Assembly: GCF_002286775.1 (NCBI RefSeq) | Contig: NZ_NSGJ01000038.1 | Location: 1-52,896, forward strand | DNA length: 52,896 nt | Reading direction: 5' to 3' | From: Myroides sp. N17-2 | Lineage (GTDB): Bacteria > Bacteroidota > Bacteroidia > Flavobacteriales > Flavobacteriaceae | In this document: piece by piece, positions 8,118 to 17,386 of the stretch | Layout of the letters: every line of letters starts with the position of its first letter | Position numbering within the stretch: the stretch's first letter is position 1 | Program-made: the position numbers and the translations under genes | The notes under the pieces: generated by a model | The model's database searches: none | Told to the model about the DNA's origin: nothing | Seen by the model: only the letters and a program-made list of their open reading frames with translations

Positions 8118-11100
8118 ATGCTAAGAAGATTTATAGAGAACCCTGTGTTATCTACTGTGATATCTATTATCATCGTGATACTTGGGTTATTAGGATTGTA
8201 TTCATTGCCGATTACACAGTATCCTGAGATAGCGCCACCGACAGTACAGGTGACCGCTAATTATCAAGGGGCAAATGCTGAGGCAGTGATGAAGAGTGTG
8301 ATTATCCCGTTAGAAGAACAGATTAACGGGGTAGAGAATATGGCTTATATGAACTCTAAGGCGAGTAATGATGGGTCGGCTGTAATCACTGTTACGTTTA
8401 CACAAGGGGCAGATGCTGATATGGCAGCTGTGAATGTGCAGAACCGTGTGAGTCAGGCGATGAGTCAACTGCCGGAGGAGGTGATTAAGCAAGGGGTGAC
8501 AACGACAAAGCGATTGAGTAGTGAGATATTCAGTTTCTTAATGTATAGTTCGGATAGTAGATATGATCAGGCGTTCTTAGAGAACTACGCTCGTATTAAT
8601 CTATTGCCTAAGATTAAGCGTATTAACGGAGTAGGAGATGCGGCTATCTATGGAGGCCGTGAGTACAGTATGCGTATTTGGTTAAAACCTAATGCGATGG
8701 CATCTTATGGGCTAACGCCAAGTGATGTAGTACGTGCCTTACAAGAGCAAAACGTAGAAGCAGCACCAGGTAAGGTGGGTGAGAACAGCAAACAGAGTTT
8801 TCAATATGCTCTTAAATATACAGGTCGCCTTGAGACACCTGAAGAGTTCGGTGATATTATCATCCGATCTAACGGTACAGGTAAGATACTTCGCCTTAGT
8901 GATGTGGCAGAGATAGACTTAGGAGCTTACTCGTATGCGATGTCAATGACTACGTTTAAACAGCACGGTACTTATATCGCTGTTAACCAGGTAGCGGGGT
9001 CTAATGCTCACGAGATTATTAAACAGTGTGAGGCGCTGTTAGCAGAAGCAGAGAAAGACTTGCCTGCAGGGGCGAAGTTTGAAGTATATGCTAACTCAAA
9101 TGACTTTTTATTAGCATCTATTGATAAGTTGATTATGACGTTGATAGAAGCGTTCATATTAGTGTTTATAGTTGTATTAGTATTCTTACAAGATTGGCGT
9201 TCTACATTGATACCCGCTATTGCAGTGCCAGTAGCTATCGTAGGTACGTTCTTTTTCTTAAACTTGTTTGGATTCTCTATTAACTTATTGACACTATTTG
9301 CTTTGGTGCTGTCTATTGGTATCGTAGTGGATGATGCTATTATCGTAGTTGAGGCAGTACATGCCAAGCTTTATGAAGGAGCAGAGAGTGCAAAAAAGGC
9401 AACTATCAGTGCGATGAGTGAGTTGAGTACAGCAATTATCTCTATTACTTTAGTGATGTCGGCAGTATTCGTACCTGTGACGTTTATCAATGGATCAGTA
9501 GGAGTATTCTATAAAGAATTTGGTATTACGTTAGCCGTAGCTATTTTGATTTCGGCTATTAATGCCTTGACTTTGAGCCCTGCCTTATGTGCGATAATGC
9601 TTAAACCTGAGTCAGGTGTACATCACGAGAAAAGAGGTTTTGTCAATAGGTTTAAGGTAGCATTTAATAGTTCTTTTGACAAGATGACTAACCGCTATGT
9701 AGGCGTATTAGGCTTCTTAAATAAGAACAAATGGTTGTCACTAGGAAGTATTGTTGTTTTTGGGGCTGTGTTTGTCTTCTTGACGAAAACTACGCCAACA
9801 GGATTTGTACCTAATGAAGATAGTGCTTCTATCTATGGTAATATTATTCTTGCTCCCTCTACTTCATTAGAAGAGACAGAGCGTATCTCTAATCAGATAG
9901 ACAGTATCGCGATGAGCATACCAGAAGTCAAGTTTACCTCTCGATTAGCAGGGATGGACTTCTTCAGTGGTAATGGTAGTTCGTATGCTGTAGAGTTTAT
10001 TAAATTGAAACATTGGAAAGAACGCCCTAATCCAGAGCAAAATATTCATAAAGTAGTAGAGCAATTATTCGCCAAGACTGCACATATTAAAGATGCAAAT
10101 ATCGTATTCTTCGCTGCACCTACCTTACAAGGTTTTGGTAACAGCTCAGGTTTTGAAGTACAACTACAAGACAAGACAGGTGGAGATTATAAGAAGTTCG
10201 AGGAAGCTATCGGTGGGTTCTTAGGAGCGTTAAACCAACGTCCTGAAATTATGTATGCGACTTCTTCGTTTAATACTAACTTCCCACAGTATGAAGTATC
10301 TGTAAACGTAGCGAAAGCTAAAGAAGCGGGTGTGAGTGTAACGGAGGTATTAACTACGCTACAAGGGTATTTAGGAGGTATCTATGCAACTAATTTTAAC
10401 CGATTCGGTAAACAATATAAAGTAGTTATACAGGCTGCTCCTGACTTTAGAGAGAATAAAGAAGCGATCGATAGACTGTATGTGAAGAACGACAAGGGAG
10501 TAATGTCTCCTATTACAACGTTCATTGATTTGAAGAAAGTATACAGTCCGGAGTTCTTGACACGTTTTAACTTGTTTAATTCAGCCTTTGTTAACGGTAG
10601 TCCTAATGCAGGCTATAGTTCGGGTGATGCTATCCGTGCGATAGAAGAAGTAGCTGCTCAGACCTTGCCAAAGGGATATGGGTTTGAGTATTCAGGATTG
10701 TCAAGAGAAGAGAGTGGTAGTGGTAATCAGACGGTGATTATCTTCATTCTATCGATCTTATTTGTGTACTTCTTATTAAGTGCGCAGTTTAAGAGTTATA
10801 TCTTGCCATTGGCAGTATTGTTCTCGTTGCCGATAGGGTTAGCAGGAGCATTCATCTTCGCTAAGATCTTCGGAATAGAAAACAATATCTTCTTACAGAT
10901 TAGTTTGATTATGTTGATTGGTTTATTAGCAAAGAACGCTATTCTGATCGTAGAGTTTGCCTTGCAGCGACGACAGTCAGGACAGTCTATAGCAGATGCG
11001 GCGATAGAGGGAGCACGTATCCGTCTAAGACCAATCTTGATGACATCCTTTGCGTTCATTTTTGGATTATTGCCTTTGATGATGGCAAGTGGAGCGGGTG

Positions 11101-11255
11101 CATTGAGTAATAAATCAATTGGTACTGCAGCAGTAGGAGGAATGTTAATCGGTACAATAATCGGGGTATTAGTTATTCCGTCTTTATTTATTGTATTCCA
11201 GGCTTTACAAGAGAAGATCAGTGGAGCACCTGTTATAGAAGAGGAAATAGAGTAA
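8118..11255 (+). CDS. RND multidrug efflux transporter (AcrB/HAE1 type)
   Basis: A 1045-residue inner-membrane proton/drug antiporter forming the motor of a tripartite pump. The N-terminus (MLRRFIENPVLSTVISI) is typical of HAE1 proteins. The proton-relay pair D405-D406 lies in GIVVDDAIIVVEAV (TM4) and the matching lysine K939 in GLLAKNAILIVEF (TM10). Two large periplasmic loops follow TM1 and TM7, and the length agrees with AcrB. The duplicated architecture is complete, with no frameshift seen. It sits 12 bases after the adaptor gene. The outer-membrane channel gene follows, after an unusual 500-base gap filled with repeats. Confidence 0.97.
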   Translation: MLRRFIENPVLSTVISIIIVILGLLGLYSLPITQYPEIAPPTVQVTANYQGANAEAVMKSVIIPLEEQINGVENMAYMNSKASNDGSAVITVTFTQGADADMAAVNVQNRVSQAMSQLPEEVIKQGVTTTKRLSSEIFSFLMYSSDSRYDQAFLENYARINLLPKIKRINGVGDAAIYGGREYSMRIWLKPNAMASYGLTPSDVVRALQEQNVEAAPGKVGENSKQSFQYALKYTGRLETPEEFGDIIIRSNGTGKILRLSDVAEIDLGAYSYAMSMTTFKQHGTYIAVNQVAGSNAHEIIKQCEALLAEAEKDLPAGAKFEVYANSNDFLLASIDKLIMTLIEAFILVFIVVLVFLQDWRSTLIPAIAVPVAIVGTFFFLNLFGFSINLLTLFALVLSIGIVVDDAIIVVEAVHAKLYEGAESAKKATISAMSELSTAIISITLVMSAVFVPVTFINGSVGVFYKEFGITLAVAILISAINALTLSPALCAIMLKPESGVHHEKRGFVNRFKVAFNSSFDKMTNRYVGVLGFLNKNKWLSLGSIVVFGAVFVFLTKTTPTGFVPNEDSASIYGNIILAPSTSLEETERISNQIDSIAMSIPEVKFTSRLAGMDFFSGNGSSYAVEFIKLKHWKERPNPEQNIHKVVEQLFAKTAHIKDANIVFFAAPTLQGFGNSSGFEVQLQDKTGGDYKKFEEAIGGFLGALNQRPEIMYATSSFNTNFPQYEVSVNVAKAKEAGVSVTEVLTTLQGYLGGIYATNFNRFGKQYKVVIQAAPDFRENKEAIDRLYVKNDKGVMSPITTFIDLKKVYSPEFLTRFNLFNSAFVNGSPNAGYSSGDAIRAIEEVAAQTLPKGYGFEYSGLSREESGSGNQTVIIFILSILFVYFLLSAQFKSYILPLAVLFSLPIGLAGAFIFAKIFGIENNIFLQISLIMLIGLLAKNAILIVEFALQRRQSGQSIADAAIEGARIRLRPILMTSFAFIFGLLPLMMASGAGALSNKSIGTAAVGGMLIGTIIGVLVIPSLFIVFQALQEKISGAPVIEEEIE

Positions 11256-11756
11256 GTGATAGTGTAGGTATGTGAGAGCGTACCTACATTTTATAAAACG
11301 TATAGTTTTTCGCTACGCGGTTATTCTTTTACTTTTTTTCTTGATAAAAAAAGTAAAGCAAAAAAATCAAGGCTGTAATTCCAAAGCGGTCAATTACGAT
11401 ACAAATTCTTAAACAAAATTAACTCGCTGGCGCTCAAACAGAATTTTGTTTTGCAGAATTTGCATCTATTGACACTCGCTTTTTCGTTAAGGCCAAGAGG
11501 GCTTCGCAAGATTAATTAGTTGAGATAGACTAGTCATTTGGGGAGCTTTAGGTTAGTTGGTTTTTAGGAAGGGTATGGTGTTGTAAAAGCTTTAGTTAGA
11601 GCTTCGCAAGATTAATTAGTTGAGGTAGACTATTCATTTTGGGAGTTTTAGATTAATTGGTTTTTAGAGAGGATAGAGTGTTGTAAAAGCTTTTTATTAA
11701 GCCTTTAGAAGTTTGAAAGAATACGATTTAGGTCAGAATGATAAATCAGAACAATA
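11256..11756. other. 500-bp insertion-like gap inside the RND gene set
   Basis: This gap separates the pump from its channel gene, which normally follow each other closely. It contains a T/A-rich hairpin (TTTACTTTTTTT and AAAAAAAGTAAA, about 11328-11357). Next comes a stretch resembling a decayed coding segment, with a weak hairpin CAAAATT...AATTTTG. A tandem pair of 100-bp units follows (11501-11700). I recall similar sequence between genes of other Bacteroidetes, but cannot verify that here. Confidence 0.5.
11501..11700. repeat. Tandem duplication, two 100-bp units
   Basis: The unit starting GCTTCGCAAGATTAATTAGT at 11501 recurs exactly 100 bases later at 11601, and TTGTAAAAGCTTT recurs at 11581 and 11681. 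The units keep an identical period but differ by scattered substitutions, so the duplication is not recent. Neither unit has an open frame. Confidence 0.88.
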
Positions 11757-13148
11757 ATGAAATGGACATATAATATATATATAGGTGTATTAGTGGTAGG
11801 TATGTTGGCATCGTGTCAATCTACTACTCGTTATCACCAACAAGATACAGCACCTCAGGAGCTATATCGAGAGGCAAAAGAAGGCGATACGTTGAGTATG
11901 GGGATGATGCCTTGGCAATCTCTGTTTAAAGATGCGCAACTACAAGCCCTAATAACAGAGGGAATTGAGAATAACTTAGACTTAAAGATGGGGATAGCCC
12001 GTCTGCAAATTGCTGAGTCTATGCTTAAACAGTCTAAGGCTGCTTTCTTACCTGACTTAAGTGTAGGTGGAGGAGTTAAAAGATCTCGTTTAGCATATCC
12101 GCAGGGCTTTGGCTTTGTAGAGAATGCAACACAGTATGATATATTCGCTAATACGTCTTGGGAGATCGATATTTGGGGAAAGTTAGCAAGTGGTAAACGT
12201 GCCGCTGCTTATCGATTATTACAGTCTGAAGCAGGACAAAAAGCCGTACAGACACAGATAGTGGCTCAGATAGCGGAGTATTATTATCAGTTATTAGCGT
12301 TAGATCAGCAACAGACTATTATTGAAAAGACAATAGCGAACCGCAAGATAGATGTGCAGACAATGCAAAAGCTGAAGGAATCAAACGTAGTAACGGGGGC
12401 TGCTGTAGTACAGAGCGAGGCGAACTACTATGATGCTGAGGCTACACTACCAGGAGTAAAACGCAGTATAAGAGAGGTAGAGAATGCCTTAAGTGTATTG
12501 TTAGGGAAGTCAGTAGGTACGATAGATAGAGGAGTGTTAGGTAATCAAGCTTTGCCTATAGAGCCTAGTATTGGTGTGCCTGCAAGCTTGTTACAAAACA
12601 GACCTGATGTAATGGCAGCTGAGTATGAATTAGCGGCTTACTTCGAAGATGTGAATGTAGCGAAGAGAGCGTTCTATCCAGCATTGACAATAACAGGTGG
12701 AGCGGGATTCTCAAGTTATGAGTTTAAGGATTGGTTTAGTTCGACAGGATTCTTTGCTAATATAGCAGGTGGACTATTACAGCCTATATTCAACAAGAGA
12801 TTAAACAAAACGAGATTAGAGGTAGCGAAAGCGAGTTATCAAGAGAAGGCACATAATTTTCAAAAGACAATGTTAGTAGCAGGGCAAGAGGTGTCGGATG
12901 CTTTATACGCTTACCAGATGGCAGGAGAACAATTAGCAATGAGACAACAGCAGGTCGATAAGTTGGCTTTAGCAGTTGATTACACGAAGAAATTGTTAGT
13001 GTATCACTCGTCTACGAATTATACAGATGTACTAACATCTGAACAAGCTCATCTGTATGCTCAGTTAGCACATAGCAACGACCAGTTATTAGAATGGCAG
13101 TCTGTTGTTAAGCTTTATAGAGCATTAGGAGGGGGCTGGAGAGAGTAA
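11757..13148 (+). CDS. Outer-membrane efflux lipoprotein (TolC/OprM, NodT family)
   Basis: The outer-membrane channel of the tripartite pump, 463 residues. A lipoprotein signal peptide ends at Cys20 (GMLASC), as in OprM-like channels. Two outer-membrane-efflux repeats are seen: one from about residue 55 (LQALITEGIENNLDLKMGIARL) and one from about 265 (LLQNRPDVMAAEYELAAYFEDV, a hallmark of NodT proteins). The C-terminal coiled-coil half ends in YRALGGGW, the usual family ending. Its position after the adaptor and transporter genes makes it their partner. Because of the repeat-filled gap it may also have its own promoter. Confidence 0.95.
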   Translation: MKWTYNIYIGVLVVGMLASCQSTTRYHQQDTAPQELYREAKEGDTLSMGMMPWQSLFKDAQLQALITEGIENNLDLKMGIARLQIAESMLKQSKAAFLPDLSVGGGVKRSRLAYPQGFGFVENATQYDIFANTSWEIDIWGKLASGKRAAAYRLLQSEAGQKAVQTQIVAQIAEYYYQLLALDQQQTIIEKTIANRKIDVQTMQKLKESNVVTGAAVVQSEANYYDAEATLPGVKRSIREVENALSVLLGKSVGTIDRGVLGNQALPIEPSIGVPASLLQNRPDVMAAEYELAAYFEDVNVAKRAFYPALTITGGAGFSSYEFKDWFSSTGFFANIAGGLLQPIFNKRLNKTRLEVAKASYQEKAHNFQKTMLVAGQEVSDALYAYQMAGEQLAMRQQQVDKLALAVDYTKKLLVYHSSTNYTDVLTSEQAHLYAQLAHSNDQLLEWQSVVKLYRALGGGWRE

Positions 13149-13400
13149 TTTTTTTCTATTTATATAATTGCTAATCGAGTGACTCAGGCATTGAGTTTTG
13201 TTTAAGTGTTCATTTTTTCGAGCATTCGATGTAGCTAACTTTAAGTTTTTAAAACAGCTCATTTTATAGGTAACTCATCAATATGCTAATTTGGGAGTTA
13301 CTATTACATTACCCATACCAATGTATAGAATGAGATGCTGATAGACTAAAGTGTTTAGGTAAGTAATTACCTATGAATTTTTACTACTTTTTAACCGAGG

Positions 13401-13429
13401 GCCACATCGATAGATGTGGCTTTTTTTTT
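13401..13429 (+). terminator. Strong intrinsic terminator
   Basis: GCCACATC-GATA-GATGTGGC forms a perfect 8-bp stem with a 4-base loop, followed by nine T residues. It lies 250 bases after the channel gene stop, so it ends either a long 3' untranslated region of the RND operon or a separate small transcript. The 13149-13400 interval shows no open frame and no clear promoter. Confidence 0.88.
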
Positions 13430-13499
13430 GGTTTGAATAGTGTTATTTTATTATAGATTGTTGTGTTATATTTATGGTATTGAATATAAATTGGTAATT

Positions 13500-14381
13500 A
13501 TGGCTTATGATTTGAAGTTTTTTAAACGAAAGGAAAGTACTTTATCAGGAGATGATGTATTGGGGTATTTGACTGAACATTTAAATTTAAATGAGAATGG
13601 AAGTTGTTGGTATGCGGAAGTAGGAGCTACAGAGGCTTACTTCTTTTTTGAAAACACAGAAAATATAGATGATAGCGAAGGAGAGGATGATGAGTTTGAA
13701 GGTTTTGAATCTATTAATATTAGTTTTAGTTTAAATTTTATAAGACCTGATTTCTTTGGTTTTGCTTCGTTTAATTTTGTTAATCAGTTTATTAATGATT
13801 TAGATTTATACATATATAATCCTCAGAGTCCATCTGAAGAAGAGCTACCAGTTAAGTATAGTGAGGAAGAACTGTATAAGGACTGGTCAACAAGAAATGC
13901 TTCAATCTCATCAAATTATTTTAAAGAGTATAATTTAAATTATTATCCCATAGATAAGTCTAATTACTTTTATGAATATAATTTACGTTTAGAGGAGTTT
14001 CAGGATACTTTAGGGGACAACTATAATGTACCTAAAATGTTCTTTTATAAAACATTTAAAGAAGATAAGTTATGTACTGGTGCTGCTTGGATAAGGGAGC
14101 TACCATCTATATTGCCTAAGGTAGATTATGTCTTTGTTTTAGTAGAGCGTTGGAGGTGGTTTAAGAGAACCGAAGAGCTTAAGGTAGTTGCGTATGGTGT
14201 TTTTATAGAAGAGATGAAGGATTTATTAGAAGAATATGAATTCGAAAATTGTAAGATTATGAACACTAATTCAGTAAAAAAAGCACAACATATCTTGAAT
14301 AATTTGGCGTATGAAGGCTGGGTTAAAGACTTTGGTAAATCTATTCGTACTGACTTAGTAGTTAATGTAAAAGAGGAATAA
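13500..14381 (+). CDS. Hypothetical acidic protein
   Basis: A 293-residue soluble protein I do not recognise. It has no signal peptide and no membrane helix. It is strongly acidic around residues 52-66 (NIDDSEGEDDEFEGFE) and rich in aromatic residues (YFKEYNLNYYPIDKSNYFYEYNLRL). The composition and the mixed alpha/beta pattern suggest an intracellular protein, possibly of the SMI1/KNR4-like or immunity-protein kind, but no motif proves it. The ATG at 13500 is preferred over 13440, because the extra 20 residues are hydrophobic and unlike the rest and the ATG begins a typical soluble N-terminus. It stands alone between two terminators. Confidence 0.75.
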   Translation: MAYDLKFFKRKESTLSGDDVLGYLTEHLNLNENGSCWYAEVGATEAYFFFENTENIDDSEGEDDEFEGFESINISFSLNFIRPDFFGFASFNFVNQFINDLDLYIYNPQSPSEEELPVKYSEEELYKDWSTRNASISSNYFKEYNLNYYPIDKSNYFYEYNLRLEEFQDTLGDNYNVPKMFFYKTFKEDKLCTGAAWIRELPSILPKVDYVFVLVERWRWFKRTEELKVVAYGVFIEEMKDLLEEYEFENCKIMNTNSVKKAQHILNNLAYEGWVKDFGKSIRTDLVVNVKEE

Positions 14382-14528
14382 TAGACTCGTGATGTTTTAA
14401 TAATATGAATTTGTTATTCATAGCCTTAACAGAAGTGTTCAGTAGCTTAATAGTTGATTGTATAGTCGGAAGAAGAGTTGTTGTAATATAATAAGGGATT
14501 TTGGAAGAAACTCTTTTAACCCAAAAAT

Positions 14529-14563
14529 AAGAAAGCGAATCTAACTTCTAGATTCGCTTTCTT
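14529..14563. terminator. Bidirectional intrinsic terminator
   Basis: A perfect 15-bp stem (AAGAAAGCGAATCTA and its reverse complement) with a 5-base loop. It has TTGTTTTT on the plus side and a T-rich run (TTATTTTTGG) on the minus side. It lies between the convergent genes ending at 14381 and 14568 and can serve both. Confidence 0.88.
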
Positions 14564-14567
14564 GTTT

Positions 14568-15179
14568 TTAAAAAGATAGCTTGATGATTCTATCTAGTTT
14601 AGCTTTGTCTATATGAGGGCTAAATTCGTTGTATAATTCGTGTTTTAGCAGGGATACGATAGAGAAGAAATCAGTAGTTAGTACTAAGTAATACTTCTCT
14701 ACTTTATCTATAGATTGGTTCTCTGCTATTTTGATTTGTTTACTTTCTGTCATAAGATTACCTACGTGTACGAGTATTTTATCGAAGGTCTCTGCTGAGG
14801 TATGCATCTGTAAGAATCCAAACTCAAAAATAAGATCGTGTAAATTATTCACTTCTTTCTCTATCTTCTTTCCATTAGATAATCCAGGGCTTAAAGACTC
14901 ACGCTGAAGGATAGTATTTAGTTGAGTTAAGAACTGAAAGAATACTTCCTGTTTCTTCTCGAATACAAGTAAGTGGCGTTCTCTCGACTCCTCACTTTTA
15001 GTCTGTCCTTGAAGTAATAATACCGTGATAATAGCTGTAATTACTACCCCTAGTAAGGTACCAAAGAATTGACCTGGTAGGGAAGCAAGCTCAAATATTT
15101 CAAAGGTTATGGCTACGATAAAGAAGATAATCGTACTCGTGATTATCCCTATTCTTTGCCAATTGATTTTGTTTTTCAT
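14568..15179 (-). CDS. Hypothetical two-helix membrane protein
   Basis: A 203-residue protein with two adjacent hydrophobic helices (about residues 9-32 and 35-57: IGIITSTIIFFIVAITFEIF and FFGTLLGVVITAIITVLLL). A long, mostly helical, charged cytoplasmic part follows (SEESRERHLLVFEKKQEVFFQFLTQL). Proteins of this layout are common and unnamed in Flavobacteriia. I cannot assign a function. It is alone on its strand and ends at the bidirectional terminator. Confidence 0.8.
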   Translation of the reverse strand: MKNKINWQRIGIITSTIIFFIVAITFEIFELASLPGQFFGTLLGVVITAIITVLLLQGQTKSEESRERHLLVFEKKQEVFFQFLTQLNTILQRESLSPGLSNGKKIEKEVNNLHDLIFEFGFLQMHTSAETFDKILVHVGNLMTESKQIKIAENQSIDKVEKYYLVLTTDFFSIVSLLKHELYNEFSPHIDKAKLDRIIKLSF

Positions 15180-15302
15180 AATTTCTTTTAAATGTGATAA
15201 GTTGTAATCATTTGATGAGGTGGTTTATATAATATAAACTTCTCATAATGACAGGTTGTTGTACTAGAAATGAAAGTACAACTATTTGTGATATAAAAAA
15301 CA

Positions 15303-16136
15303 CTATATTTTCTTATGTGTCTTTCTAAAAGCAGACATACTCAGTGTTTCGTGCTTTTTAAAGAACTTGTTTGCGTGACTTTCATCTGTAAACGTAAATT
15401 CAGAAGCTATTTCACCTATTCTAAGATCGCTAAACAGTAGGCGATGTTTAATCAGCTTAAGTCTATAGGAGATAATATACTGCTGCATAGTTTCTCCACA
15501 TTGATTTAAAAAATAAGCGCCGATATAGGATGACGCAAGTCCAAACTTATCTCCAATGACCTGAGCGGTGAGTAGCTTTAGGTCATAGATATTCTGTTGG
15601 ATATATGCGATGATATCTAATATACGCTCATCCTTAGTTTCTAAGTTTTTAGGAGTATAGTGCATTAGATTACGAGTAGCGATAATCATGATGGCATTAA
15701 TATATTGTCTCTGTAAATCACAGTTATAAGCTTTTGGGTTTTGTATACTCTGGATTAAGTTTTGTACTATTTGATATATTACTTCTTTATCTTCCTCATC
15801 AGTTATGATAGAAGTAGATAGATGTGAAGCGTAATAAAGGACACATTCTAGATGGTTAATAGTTAAAGCACTAGACTGTTTAAGATATTCGTCATTAATA
15901 CGTATAACTAAGAATTCAGATTGCTTAGTTAGATCAAAAGAGTGTTTGTCTTCAGGTGTAATTAAATATAGATCTCCTTTCTTAAGTTTATTCTTACTAT
16001 TATTAACGATGTGGTAGCCTTCTCCAGATATTACAAATACAAACTCAAAAAAGTTAAATAATCTATTCTGTAGAGGGCAAAAATCAAATTTTTCACAGAA
16101 GACTTCAAAAGGTTGATAGATATTTTCTCTTGCCAT
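15303..16136 (-). CDS. AraC family transcriptional regulator
   Basis: A 277-residue regulator. The N-terminal cupin sensor is clear (FFEFVFVISGEGYHIVN, NKLKKGDLYLITPEDKHSF). The C-terminal DNA-binding part holds two HTH units (VIGDKFGLASSYIGAYFLNQCG and IGEIASEFTFTDESHANKFFKKH), ending in MSAFRK. It is transcribed away from the quinone-oxidoreductase-like gene, with 79 bases between the two start codons. That arrangement suggests it controls that gene and itself. The ligand is unknown. Confidence 0.92.
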   Translation of the reverse strand: MARENIYQPFEVFCEKFDFCPLQNRLFNFFEFVFVISGEGYHIVNNSKNKLKKGDLYLITPEDKHSFDLTKQSEFLVIRINDEYLKQSSALTINHLECVLYYASHLSTSIITDEEDKEVIYQIVQNLIQSIQNPKAYNCDLQRQYINAIMIIATRNLMHYTPKNLETKDERILDIIAYIQQNIYDLKLLTAQVIGDKFGLASSYIGAYFLNQCGETMQQYIISYRLKLIKHRLLFSDLRIGEIASEFTFTDESHANKFFKKHETLSMSAFRKTHKKI

Positions 16137-16189
16137 ATATATACTGATTTATAATTAAAATGTACCTATTATTAAGCTTGGTATCAGTT

Positions 16190-16197
16190 TATTTTTG
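16190..16197 (+). promoter_or_regulatory. -7 promoter element of the oxidoreductase gene
   Basis: TATTTTTG matches TAnnTTTG, 18 bases before the ATG at 16216. The longer frame from 16195 would start inside this element, which supports the ATG. Confidence 0.5.
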
Positions 16198-16215
16198 TGT
16201 AAAAGTAATTATTAT

Positions 16216-17166
16216 ATGAAAGCAATTGTGTTAAAAGAATTTGGAGGTGTAGATAAGCTTCAAATTCAGGATATTGATATTCCTGTTTTAAAAACTGGAG
16301 AGGTATTAGTCAAAGTAAAGGCATTAAGTGTAAATCCTGTAGATACTCTGACTAGAGCAAATAAAGTAGAGATTGCAAATCTCTTAGAGCAGTATGATCC
16401 TATTATATTAGGTTGGGACTTTTCAGGTGTAATAGAGGAAATAGGAGATCACGTACAAGAGTTTAAAGTAGGGGATGCTGTTTTTGGTATGGTAAACTTT
16501 CCAGGGCACGGTAGAGCTTATGCAGAGTACATCACTGTCTCAGTAGATCAAATAGCGTTAAAGCCTAGTAATATAACCCACGAAGCGGCAGCAGCTAGTA
16601 CATTAGCAGCATTAACAGCTTGGCAAGCGTTTACGAGTTATGGCAAATTAAGACCAAATGATAAAGTGCTCATACACGCCGCATCAGGTGGTGTAGGGCA
16701 TTATGCTGTGCAGATGGCTAAGTATCTAGGCGCATATGTGATAGGGACTTCCTCTGCTAAGAATAAGGAGTTCGTAATGGAGCTAGGCGCAGATGAGCAT
16801 ATCGATTATAGAAGTGTAAAGTTTGAAGAAGAGGTATCAGATATAGACTTCGTCTTAGAATCCATAGGAGGAGATAACTTCCAGAAGTCTGTTAAGGTGC
16901 TTAAAGAGTTCGGGACTATGGTCGTTCTACCGTCAGGATATACAGAAGAGGATGAGGTGGCTGCTAAGGCAAAACAGCTACACGGCAGTCACTTTATGTG
17001 TGTGTATTCTAGCGCTCGAGATATGAAAATCATAGCGGATCTGTTAGGAAAGGGAATTATAAGAGCTCATATTAGCCATATTTTTGACTTTAAAGAGATG
17101 GATAAAGCACATTTACAACTAAAAAGTGGAAATACTGTAGGTAAGGTGGTTGTGTGTATTTATTAG
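16216..17166 (+). CDS. NADPH-dependent quinone oxidoreductase-like MDR protein
   Basis: A 316-residue zinc-free medium-chain dehydrogenase/reductase. The GroES-like N-terminal domain (MKAIVLKEFGGVDKLQIQDI, VKALSVNPVDTLTR, GWDFSGVIEEIGDHV) is followed by the Rossmann domain with the dinucleotide motif HAASGGVGHYAVQMAK around residues 155-170. No zinc-binding cysteine cluster is present, which fits the quinone oxidoreductase (QOR) subgroup. The reaction is likely NADPH-dependent reduction of quinones or enones; the exact substrate is unknown. The divergent AraC gene probably regulates it. Confidence 0.92.
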   Translation: MKAIVLKEFGGVDKLQIQDIDIPVLKTGEVLVKVKALSVNPVDTLTRANKVEIANLLEQYDPIILGWDFSGVIEEIGDHVQEFKVGDAVFGMVNFPGHGRAYAEYITVSVDQIALKPSNITHEAAAASTLAALTAWQAFTSYGKLRPNDKVLIHAASGGVGHYAVQMAKYLGAYVIGTSSAKNKEFVMELGADEHIDYRSVKFEEEVSDIDFVLESIGGDNFQKSVKVLKEFGTMVVLPSGYTEEDEVAAKAKQLHGSHFMCVYSSARDMKIIADLLGKGIIRAHISHIFDFKEMDKAHLQLKSGNTVGKVVVCIY

Positions 17167-17321
17167 AGTAAATATAATATTCAAACAATATAAGACATTA
17201 TAATATTTGATTATAGTGTCTTTTTTGTTTTAAATATATTGTATTTTTTATTTATAATTATGTTTATTGTGATTGTATTGTTTGTGATTTGTGTTTATTA
17301 GTAAATAATTCTTTATTTTTT

Positions 17322-17329
17322 TATATTTG
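17322..17329 (+). promoter_or_regulatory. -7 promoter element of the WG-repeat gene
   Basis: TATATTTG matches TAnnTTTG, 57 bases upstream of the ATG at 17387. Confidence 0.45.
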
Positions 17330-17386
17330 GATTAGTTGAAAGAGGATGTTTTATAATTTAAATAATCAAATAACAATACAATATAA

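Noticed and set aside
9008..9367. Minus-strand open frame inside the RND transporter gene
   Set aside because: Threonine/isoleucine/asparagine-rich antisense shadow of a well-supported gene.
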